A stretch of DNA of 54,457 bases from Paracoccaceae bacterium. GTDB lineage: Bacteria > Pseudomonadota > Alphaproteobacteria > Rhodobacterales > Rhodobacteraceae. How positions within the stretch are numbered: position 1 is the stretch's first letter; each line of letters starts with the position of its first letter. The DNA is taken from positions 1 to 54,457 of the forward strand of contig JAHQVS010000031.1 of the NCBI GenBank assembly GCA_019634215.1. Reading direction: 5' to 3'. This document shows, one piece after another, positions 1 to 6,904 of this stretch. The translations under genes were made by a program, and so were the position numbers. Below the pieces are notes generated by a model. That model saw only the letters and a list, made by a program, of their open reading frames with translations. It was not told the origin of the DNA and did no database searches.

Positions 1-165
1 CTCATGCCCACTTAGTTGTTGTGACCGAATGGTTACAGGGCTGAAGCCTGCCGGAAGCCTGGGGAAAATCGCCTTGACCCTATCGGCCGTTACTTGGAGT
101 GTGCTGCTGCACCCGAGTGAACGGGGCGCGATATCGCTACACTCGATACAGTTGCGAGGGACAAA

Positions 166-1161
166 ATGAAAAAGTTTCTGTTCGGCACGACGGCTATTGC
201 CGCGGTCGCCATGGCGGGCGTCGCGTCCGCAAAAGACGTTGAGCTCGGCCTGGGTGGCTACATGCGTGTTGGCGCTGCCTATGTGAGCGAGCCGGAAGCT
301 GCTGGCGTTGGCGACGATGACGAGAACTTCGTGCTGCTGCGCGACGGTGAGATCCACTTTAAGGGTAAGGGTACCCTGGATAACGGCCTCACCATCGAAG
401 CTCGTGTTGAGCTCGAGGCCTTCACCACCGGCGATCAGATCGATGAGAACTGGGTCCGCGTTTCGTCTTCCTTCGGTCAGATCATGATCGGTGGTAACGA
501 CAACGCTGCGATCAACGCCGGCTATGTTGGTTTCACTTCGACCTTCATCAACCACGCCAATGCTGACGGCACTTATGTCTTCACGCCTGGCGCGGTTGGC
601 ACCGTTGATCAGTCGGACGACATCGGCATCCACTACTACACCCCGACCATTGCGGGCTTCCAGGTTGGTGTCTCTTACCAGCCGGATGACACCAGCGACG
701 GCGGTACTGACGGCCAGAATACCGGCGGTGACGACGGCACCTTTGATGAGAAAATCGCTTTCGGTGGCTCTTACTCGAACAGCTTCGGCGATTTCGACTT
801 CACCATCGGTGGTGGTTACATCACTGCTGACGGTGATGGCGGTGCGGATCTGAACGAGTATGCTGTTGGCGCCGAGGTCGGTTTTGCTGGCTTCCAGGTC
901 AATGGCCGTTACGAGAACGTCGATGATGGCGACACCGATCGCTTCCTGCTTGGCGCTAATTACTCCACTGGTCCTTGGACCTTTGGCGCTGGTTACGCCT
1001 ATGAAGAGACCGATGGCGCTGATGACGAAGTTCAGCGTGTGTCCGTTGGCGCTGACTACTCGCTGGGTGACGGCGTTACCGTTGGTGGCGGTGTTGAGTG
1101 GGGCGATGATGGCGCCGAAGACGGCTTCGCCGGCGCTCTGCTGCTGGGCGTGTCGTTCTAA
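166..1161 (+). CDS. outer-membrane porin
   Basis: A 331-residue general diffusion porin that should form a 16-strand beta-barrel in the outer membrane and admit small hydrophilic solutes. Residues 1-22 form a classical Sec signal peptide (KK, hydrophobic Ala-rich core, cleavage after ASA). The mature part is rich in Asp, Gly and aromatic residues in alternating amphipathic strands, and the protein ends in Phe (GVSF), the usual last residue of BAM substrates. Length and composition fit the alphaproteobacterial porin family (gram-negative porin type). The ATG has a GAGGGA ribosome site about five bases upstream. It is monocistronic, closed by a strong terminator at 1196. The ORF is in AT-moderate, codon-optimised DNA typical of an abundant protein. 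Substrate preference cannot be read from the sequence. Confidence 0.9.
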   Translation: MKKFLFGTTAIAAVAMAGVASAKDVELGLGGYMRVGAAYVSEPEAAGVGDDDENFVLLRDGEIHFKGKGTLDNGLTIEARVELEAFTTGDQIDENWVRVSSSFGQIMIGGNDNAAINAGYVGFTSTFINHANADGTYVFTPGAVGTVDQSDDIGIHYYTPTIAGFQVGVSYQPDDTSDGGTDGQNTGGDDGTFDEKIAFGGSYSNSFGDFDFTIGGGYITADGDGGADLNEYAVGAEVGFAGFQVNGRYENVDDGDTDRFLLGANYSTGPWTFGAGYAYEETDGADDEVQRVSVGADYSLGDGVTVGGGVEWGDDGAEDGFAGALLLGVSF

Positions 1162-1195
1162 TTCAAACCTAACCGTTTGATATTTTGATGTTTGG

Positions 1196-1229
1196 AAAGA
1201 GCGGGCCTTGGCCCGCTCTTTCTGTTTTT
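1196..1229 (+). terminator. rho-independent terminator of the porin gene
   Basis: A perfect 12-bp inverted repeat (AAAGAGCGGGCC, 1196-1207, with its complement at 1210-1221) is followed by a T-rich run ending in TTTTT at 1225-1229. The tight loop probably opens to CTTG. The position, 35 bases after the porin stop and just before the yggS ribosome site, insulates the highly expressed porin from yggS. Confidence 0.85.
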
Positions 1230-1242
1230 GTAAGGAGTGGCG

Positions 1243-1905
1243 ATGTCTTTAGATGACGTTGTTTCAGCCATCCGACATGCAGAGCGGAGATTTGAACGTA
1301 TCCAGGGAGCAGTGGATTTAGTCGCTGTTTCGAAAGTCCAGCCGCTAAAGCGTGTGGAAGCTGCTCTTGTTGCTGGCCATCGCCGGTTTGGAGAGAATCG
1401 GGTACAAGAGGCACAGGAAAAATGGCCGCTGCTAAAGCAGAGCTATGAGGGTATTCTGCTTCATCTCATCGGGCCTTTGCAGACCAATAAGGTGAAACAG
1501 GCCGTAGAATTATTCGATGTTATTGAGACTGTTGATCGTGAAAAATTAGCACGAAAGTTGGCTGATGAGATCGCCAAGCTGAGCAAAGCACCAGAGCTCT
1601 ATATTCAAGTAAATACTGGAGAAGAGCCGCAAAAAGCTGGAATCTTTCCAAAGCAGGCTGACGCCTTTATTGACTTGTGCCGATGTGATCTGGCGCTTCC
1701 AGTCATTGGATTGATGTGTATTCCGCCTGCTGGCGAACCCCCTTCCCCACACTTTGCCTTGTTGCGAAATATCGCTGAGCATAATGGGCTGAGTAAATTG
1801 AGTATGGGTATGAGCAGTGACTTTGAAGAGGCGATTTCCTTAGGGGCGACATCCGTGCGAGTGGGCTCTGCTGTGTTTGGCGAGCGGGTTGCAGAGGGCC
1901 CTTGA
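1243..1905 (+). CDS. yggS: YggS/PLPBP-family pyridoxal-phosphate homeostasis protein
   Basis: A PLP-binding protein of the YggS/PROSC family (about 220 residues), a single alanine-racemase-like TIM barrel without known catalysis that buffers cytosolic PLP. Family motifs are all present: AVSKVQP with the PLP-binding Lys, GENRVQEAQEKW, HLIGPLQTNKVK, LSMGMSSDFEEAI and VRVGSAVFG near the C-terminus. I choose ATG 1243 rather than GTG 1237 because AAGGAG (1232-1237) lies five bases upstream of the ATG, while the GTG overlaps that ribosome site. It starts right after the porin terminator and ends 38 bp from the convergent ribA gene. Confidence 0.92.
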   Translation: MSLDDVVSAIRHAERRFERIQGAVDLVAVSKVQPLKRVEAALVAGHRRFGENRVQEAQEKWPLLKQSYEGILLHLIGPLQTNKVKQAVELFDVIETVDREKLARKLADEIAKLSKAPELYIQVNTGEEPQKAGIFPKQADAFIDLCRCDLALPVIGLMCIPPAGEPPSPHFALLRNIAEHNGLSKLSMGMSSDFEEAISLGATSVRVGSAVFGERVAEGP

Positions 1906-1943
1906 GCTTCTACGCTCTAAAACAGTTTCAGTGAGTATTTTTC

Positions 1944-3041
1944 TCAAGTTGGCAGTAAATGCCCGCTCTTGACTGCTTTTACCCGAAGATACTGCTCGTT
2001 CTCCGGGGTAGCTTCCGTAATCAGAGGCACCCGTTCCACGACATCAATGCCTGCTTCGGTGAGTGCGTCGAGCTTTTTAGGGTTGTTCGTGAGCAATCGA
2101 GCTTGTTTGAACCCCATTTCTCGTAAGATCTCGCCACCGTCAGTCAGCAGTCGCTCATCATCATCAAATCCAAGACGATGGTTCGCTTCGACAGTGTCAA
2201 AGCCGTCATCTTGCAGCTTATAGGCACGCATCTTGTTGGCGAGACCGATCCCCCTACCCTCCTGCAGCAAATAGAGCAGAACACCACCCCCAGCTTCGGC
2301 GATCATGTGCAAGGCGGCGTGCAGCTGTGGTCCGCAATCGCATTTTAAGGATCCAAACAGATCTCCGGTGGCGCAGGCGGAATGCAGTCGGGTTAAAACT
2401 GGGGTCGATCGTGAAGGTGATCCGATCTCAATAGCGTAATGTTCATCATCCCAACCTTCCCGGCGAAACACTCGTAGCCGAGCGTTGGGTGCTATCGCCA
2501 GTGGTACGCGCGCACTCGAAGCTTCTCGCCAACGAACATGTTCTGGTGAGCTATCTCCGGTATCTCGAACGAGGGTAAGGTCATTTGCATGAGCAAATTC
2601 CTGAGGCTTGACATTAGGTGGGCATGGAGCAATCAGCGCTGCGGGCAGCAGTTTGGCGCGTTTGCACAATAACAGCGCCTCTCGATGTGCAACCACCCTA
2701 CCCTCTCGCTCAGATAGATGTGGCCCTGATAACGGCTGATCGAGGTCCATCGCCGGATCGGCGATGGCGCGAATAAGGTACGCGCTTGCGTTGTCGGGTA
2801 AACGAACTCGAGCCAGATCTCCGTCATACACGCGCGCTCTCAATGTTTGGGCCCGGCGATCGGACACTGTCAGAGTGAAAGGACCAATGTCCAAAGCCCG
2901 CACCGCCTCTAACATGTCCGCTGTCAACATTTCGGCCGAGAGTGCGATGACAGCTTGGTCATTATCGACGATCACAATTGGCACTCCGCGGCGCAGCTCA
3001 GCACAGGCGCGCGCCCGACGATCTTCAGCGGAAAGTATCAT
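1944..3041 (-). CDS. ribA: GTP cyclohydrolase II with degenerate RibB-like N-terminal domain
   Basis: Catalyses the first committed step of riboflavin synthesis, opening GTP to the diaminopyrimidine phosphate. The C-terminal ~200 residues are a standard RibA: zinc ligands in CATGDLFGSLKCDCG (Cys-x10-Cys-x-Cys), the catalytic QEGRGIGL loop with its Arg, TVEANHRLGF and LLTNNPKK. The N-terminal ~150 residues align in outline with dihydroxybutanone-phosphate synthase (RibB), but the acidic metal-binding DDEDRENEGD-like stretch is replaced by DNDQAVIAL, so that half is probably inactive. ATG 3041 is preferred to the upstream TTG at 3083, which would add 14 unsupported residues. Divergent from the response regulator, sharing a 156-bp spacer. 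Confidence 0.88.
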   Translation of the reverse strand: MILSAEDRRARACAELRRGVPIVIVDNDQAVIALSAEMLTADMLEAVRALDIGPFTLTVSDRRAQTLRARVYDGDLARVRLPDNASAYLIRAIADPAMDLDQPLSGPHLSEREGRVVAHREALLLCKRAKLLPAALIAPCPPNVKPQEFAHANDLTLVRDTGDSSPEHVRWREASSARVPLAIAPNARLRVFRREGWDDEHYAIEIGSPSRSTPVLTRLHSACATGDLFGSLKCDCGPQLHAALHMIAEAGGGVLLYLLQEGRGIGLANKMRAYKLQDDGFDTVEANHRLGFDDDERLLTDGGEILREMGFKQARLLTNNPKKLDALTEAGIDVVERVPLITEATPENEQYLRVKAVKSGHLLPT

Positions 3042-3197
3042 AACGGCTTGCTCACGCACATTTGAGGAAACAAATTGACACAAAGTTCGTGATCAGCTGA
3101 CGGCCTCGTGACCTTCATGACGCGCCCCATTGCCGATTTGCGCCGCCCTCGCGATCTCTTGGAGATAAAACCAAGGTGAGACCGAATGGAGGTGCAC

Positions 3198-3884
3198 ATG
3201 TCGACCGTGAAAAAGATCCTACTGGTGGATGACGACTCTGATTTGCGCGAAGCGCTTGCCGACCAGCTGTTGGTGACGGAAGAGTTCGACGTCTTCGAGG
3301 CGGACACCGGCGCGCATGGCGTCGAGCGGGCGAAAGCCGAGTTGTTCGATCTCATCATACTTGATGTCGGTCTCCCCGATATGGACGGGCGTGAGGTTTG
3401 CCGCCTTATGCGCAAAAGTCACGTCAAATGCCCGATCATTATGCTGACGGGCCATAGCTCGGACGCTGACACCATTCTTGGCTTGGATGCCGGCGCAAAT
3501 GATTACGTCTCGAAACCGTTTAAGTTTGCAGTTTTGTTAGCGCGCATCCGTGCTCAGCTACGCCAACATGAACAAAGCGAGGACGCAGTCTTCAATGTGG
3601 GGCCTTATGTGTTCCAGCCAAGCGCTAAACTGTTGACGGATGAGGGAAGCAAAAAGATCAGACTAACTGAGAAAGAGACTAACATTCTGAAGTTTCTGCT
3701 CCGTTCGACCGATCAAGTTGTCGGGCGCGATGTGTTGCTGCATGAAGTTTGGGGATACAACGCAGGCGTCACCACACACACATTGGAGACTCATATCTAT
3801 CGTTTAAGACAGAAAATCGAGCCCGATCCGTCCAACGCCTCTTTGCTGGTGACGGAAAGCGGCGGATATCGTCTGGTGCAATAA
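3198..3884 (+). CDS. OmpR-family two-component response regulator
   Basis: A 228-residue DNA-binding response regulator. The receiver domain (about residues 6-120) has the acidic cluster VDDDSD, the phospho-acceptor Asp56 in LIILDVGLP, Thr84 in MLTG and Lys106 in VSKPF, so it should be phosphorylatable. The C-terminal domain (about 130-228) is an OmpR/PhoB winged helix ending with LETHIYRLRQKIEP and GGYRLV. ATG 3198 is chosen over ATG 3186 because GGAGG (3189-3193) is five bases upstream of it. No histidine kinase lies nearby, so its partner must be elsewhere. Its position beside exonuclease III, with lolA and ftsK a few kilobases away, is a recurring arrangement in Rhodospirillales as far as I recall. 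Targets are unknown. Confidence 0.88.
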   Translation: MSTVKKILLVDDDSDLREALADQLLVTEEFDVFEADTGAHGVERAKAELFDLIILDVGLPDMDGREVCRLMRKSHVKCPIIMLTGHSSDADTILGLDAGANDYVSKPFKFAVLLARIRAQLRQHEQSEDAVFNVGPYVFQPSAKLLTDEGSKKIRLTEKETNILKFLLRSTDQVVGRDVLLHEVWGYNAGVTTHTLETHIYRLRQKIEPDPSNASLLVTESGGYRLVQ

Positions 3885-4003
3885 TTGTTGGTGTTCTTCT
3901 AACACGGCTTGTTCATAGCGAGCTTAGCGTATTGATTTATAAGGCTTTCAAAAGGTGAACTCGTGCTTATATCGCCTGAAAGCAGTCTGAATGGAGGCGG
4001 TTG

Positions 4004-4792
4004 GTGCGGTTCACGGTTGTGACGTGGAATATCAATTCGGTGCGTCTGCGCGAGCAGCAGGTGCTGCGCTTGCTCTCTGAAGTCCAGCCAGATGTGCTGT
4101 GCTTACAGGAGCTAAAATCTCCGTTTGATAAAATCCCCACGCAAAGTTTTGCCGAGGCCGGCTATCCACATCTCGTGGCGCGCGGGCAGAAAGCCTACAA
4201 TGGTGTTGCCATTTTGGCGCGAGAAGAAATCGAGGACGCAGGAGCCATTGATTTCTGCGAGGTTGGCGATGCTCGCCATGTCGCGGCGCGCACCACTGCC
4301 GGGCTACTGATCCATAATTTCTATGTGCCGGCGGGAGGGGATGTGCCGGACCCGGACGCCAATCCGAAATTTGATCACAAACTACGGTTTGTCGACGAGA
4401 TGCGGGAGCGGTTTGATCGCCCGGCCGAGAAAACCGTAATGGTCGGAGATCTCAACATCGCGCCGCTTGAGCATGATGTTTGGTCCCACAAAGAATTGCT
4501 CAAGGTGGTCAGCCATACGCCGATCGAGGTCGAGAAATTTGATCAGGCGCGCTCTGCTGGTGGCTGGATCGATGTGCCTCGCCAATTTGTTCCAGAAGAC
4601 CAAAAGCTCTATTCTTGGTGGTCCTACCGGGCCAAGGATTGGGCCGCCTCGAACAGGGGGCGCAGGTTGGATCATGTCTGGGCCTCGCCAGATCTTGACG
4701 GCGCCTTGTCGGGATCGACGGTGATCAAGGAGGCGCGGGCATGGGAGAAGCCGTCCGATCACGCACCAGTAGTGGCGGTGTTTGATCTTTAG
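4004..4792 (+). CDS. xth: exodeoxyribonuclease III
   Basis: An AP endonuclease/3'-5' exonuclease of the ExoIII (EEP) family, 262 residues, acting in base excision repair. Catalytic motifs are complete: NINSVRLR, LQELK with the metal-binding Glu, the Tyr in NFYVPAGG, GDLNIAP (Asp and Asn), RRLDHVWAS and the catalytic His in SDHAPVV. GTG 4004 has GGAGG at 3993-3997 six bases upstream; a TTG directly before it is less likely. Transcribed in the same direction as the response regulator with a 119-bp gap, and ends nine bases from the convergent glutamine-synthetase-like gene. Confidence 0.93.
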   Translation: MRFTVVTWNINSVRLREQQVLRLLSEVQPDVLCLQELKSPFDKIPTQSFAEAGYPHLVARGQKAYNGVAILAREEIEDAGAIDFCEVGDARHVAARTTAGLLIHNFYVPAGGDVPDPDANPKFDHKLRFVDEMRERFDRPAEKTVMVGDLNIAPLEHDVWSHKELLKVVSHTPIEVEKFDQARSAGGWIDVPRQFVPEDQKLYSWWSYRAKDWAASNRGRRLDHVWASPDLDGALSGSTVIKEARAWEKPSDHAPVVAVFDL

Positions 4793-4801
4793 TTTCAGAG
4801 G

Positions 4802-6178
4802 TCAAACATTGAGCAGCAGATGCTCTCGCTCCCACGCGGAAATCACCTGTTGATACGCCTCATGCTCAGCGAGCTTCACCTCTAGATAGAGTTGAACAAA
4901 GTCTGCGCCCAACACCTGTTTCAATGCGTCACTGCGGCGCAGAGCGCTGATGGAGTCGAGGATGTGTCGAGGCAGCGCATGCCCGCGCATACCGTAGGCG
5001 ACCCCAGTGGTTGGCGCTGTTGGCTCCAGCCCTTCGATCATGCCGAGATACCCGCAGGCCAGGGAGGCGGCGAAGGCGATGTATGGGTTGGCGTCGGCGC
5101 CAGGAACTCGGTTTTCTACTCGGCGGGCGTTTGGTTTGGTGTCAGGCACACGTAGACCGACCGTGCGATTTTCCACCGCCCAGTGTGTGTTCACCGGCGC
5201 AGCGAAGTCTCGCACTAAACGGCGGTAAGAATTCACATTTGGCCCGATCAGCACCATGGCCGCTGGCAGATAACGCTGCAATCCGGCGATAAAGGAGAGG
5301 AATAGCGGGGTGTTGCCGCCTGCTTCGTCTGCGAACAGGTTTCGGCCGTTCCCGGTGTCGACAACGCTTTGATGGATATGCATGGCGCTGCCCGGCTCAC
5401 GCTCATACGGCTTGGCCATGAAGGTTGCGTATACGTTATGGCGATGGGCGGTTTGCCGCACGGTGCGTTTGAACAGGAAGGTCTGATCTGCCAGCGCCAG
5501 CGCATCGCCGTGGACAAAATTAATCTCCACCTGTGCAGCGCCGGATTCATGGATCAGGGTGTCGACGTCAATTCGTTGGGTTTCGCAGAAATCATACATT
5601 TCCTCGAACAACGGATCGAACTCATTCACCGCGTCAATGCCGTAGGATTGTCGCCCGATTTCCGGACGGCCGGAACGACCGCGAGGCGGTGTCAGCGGGT
5701 AGTCGGGGTCAAGGTTGGGCTCTGAGAGGTAGAACTCCAATTCAGGCGCAACTACTGGGCGCCAGTTGTGCTCCGCATAGAGATCAAGCACCCGGCGCAG
5801 CACCGCCCGAGGGGAGACCTGCACCGGAACGCCGTCACGACTACGGGCGTCGCAGATCACCTGGGCGGTTGGCTCTTGGTACCAAGGCACCAACCGCATG
5901 GCGGACATATCTGGATTGAGCAGGATGTCCGGCTCAGTATCATCCATCACCTTGCTGTCGATCGTATCGCCAGTGACGGTTTGCATGAAAATTGATTCCG
6001 GCAGCCGCAATGCGTCATCGTCGATGCTGGCTAGAAATTTATCAGTGGGGAGGATCTTGCCGCGTGCGATTCCCGCCATATCAGGAACCATGCATTCGAT
6101 CTCGGAGACCTCGTGCTCGCGAAGCCAAGCCTCCGCGTCCTTACGGGCCGCGGAGGGGTCGATCTTATCAATGGGCAC
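4802..6178 (-). CDS. glutamine-synthetase-family ligase (gamma-glutamylpolyamine synthetase-like)
   Basis: A 458-residue GS-fold ligase, closer in length and motifs to PuuA-type gamma-glutamylamine synthetases than to GlnA. It has the beta-grasp N-domain (CMVPDMAGIARGK), metal-binding ELEFYL, the ATP-binding GSAMHIHQS element, NSYRRL with the glutamate-binding Arg, and RRVENRVPGADANPY near residue 360. The product should glutamylate an amine using ATP; the amine is not determined. GTG 6178 is used with GAGG upstream. Only 11 bp separate it from lolA, so it is probably co-transcribed with lolA and ftsK. A polyamine-type importer and PuuB-like oxidase lie at 21.8-27.3 kb, which makes polyamine use plausible but unproven. 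Confidence 0.85.
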   Translation of the reverse strand: MPIDKIDPSAARKDAEAWLREHEVSEIECMVPDMAGIARGKILPTDKFLASIDDDALRLPESIFMQTVTGDTIDSKVMDDTEPDILLNPDMSAMRLVPWYQEPTAQVICDARSRDGVPVQVSPRAVLRRVLDLYAEHNWRPVVAPELEFYLSEPNLDPDYPLTPPRGRSGRPEIGRQSYGIDAVNEFDPLFEEMYDFCETQRIDVDTLIHESGAAQVEINFVHGDALALADQTFLFKRTVRQTAHRHNVYATFMAKPYEREPGSAMHIHQSVVDTGNGRNLFADEAGGNTPLFLSFIAGLQRYLPAAMVLIGPNVNSYRRLVRDFAAPVNTHWAVENRTVGLRVPDTKPNARRVENRVPGADANPYIAFAASLACGYLGMIEGLEPTAPTTGVAYGMRGHALPRHILDSISALRRSDALKQVLGADFVQLYLEVKLAEHEAYQQVISAWEREHLLLNV

Positions 6179-6189
6179 GTGTGCGCCTC

Positions 6190-6807
6190 TTAGTTATCGC
6201 TGGCGTCCAAATTGTTCGGGATCACAAACAACTCCGCCTCCAGCTTCACATTCGCACGTGTTTCGCGCAAGGCGACGGTGGTGGTGAGCCCCTGTGGGTC
6301 GGTGACGATCCACTGCTTGAGTTGCAAGGGGTTGGAGTCGAACACCATGGTGACATCACCCTGGCTTTCGTCAGAGGGGTCTACGGCGGTGACGCGCAGT
6401 TGACCTTCGGTCTGCTCGACATTGCGGATGGCGCCCTCAGCGTTGAGGTCAACATCATCTTTGAGAAGCAGATTCAGCGGGGTTTGGCTCAGGGGAAAAC
6501 GATCGCCGGTGCCGACGGTTTTATCCAGCACGGCCACCCAGAAACCGTCGGCGATTACCAGAGTAGGGTTGGGGCGCTTATACTCAAAGCGCAGGCGGCC
6601 AGGTCGGCGCATGAAGAATTGGCCTTCACTGACGATGCCGTCCGGCGCCACCTGCACGAAGTTCCCCGCCAACGTAGAGATGCTGTTGAGATAAGAGTTA
6701 ATGCGCTCGATCTCGGAATCTTGGGCGGATGCGGGGCTGGCCGCGAGACCGGCAAGGCCGGCGATACTGGCGGCGAAGCTGACGGCGATAAGGCTTCTGC
6801 GGTTCAT
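6190..6807 (-). CDS. lolA: outer-membrane lipoprotein carrier protein LolA
   Basis: A periplasmic chaperone ferrying lipoproteins from LolCDE to the outer membrane. The 205-residue product has a Sec signal peptide (MNRRSLIAVSF..., cleavage near ASA-QD) and the LolA half-barrel: LNSISTLAGNFVQ, GQFFMRRPGRLRFEY, GFWVAVLDK and QLKQWIVTDPQG. The open frame extends 38 codons upstream, but ATG 6807 has AAGGGG just upstream and begins exactly at the signal peptide, so the longer form is rejected. It lies 97 bp after ftsK in the same direction. No LolB is visible, as is usual in alphaproteobacteria. Confidence 0.9.
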   Translation of the reverse strand: MNRRSLIAVSFAASIAGLAGLAASPASAQDSEIERINSYLNSISTLAGNFVQVAPDGIVSEGQFFMRRPGRLRFEYKRPNPTLVIADGFWVAVLDKTVGTGDRFPLSQTPLNLLLKDDVDLNAEGAIRNVEQTEGQLRVTAVDPSDESQGDVTMVFDSNPLQLKQWIVTDPQGLTTTVALRETRANVKLEAELFVIPNNLDASDN

Positions 6808-6904
6808 ACTCGTCCCCTTGTTAACAGCCACGGCCACCGGGTGGCCCCGGCTGCCGTGCGATTTGGAGTCCGGCGGCGAAGGGGGGTCGCGCCGGCCGCG
6901 CCCG

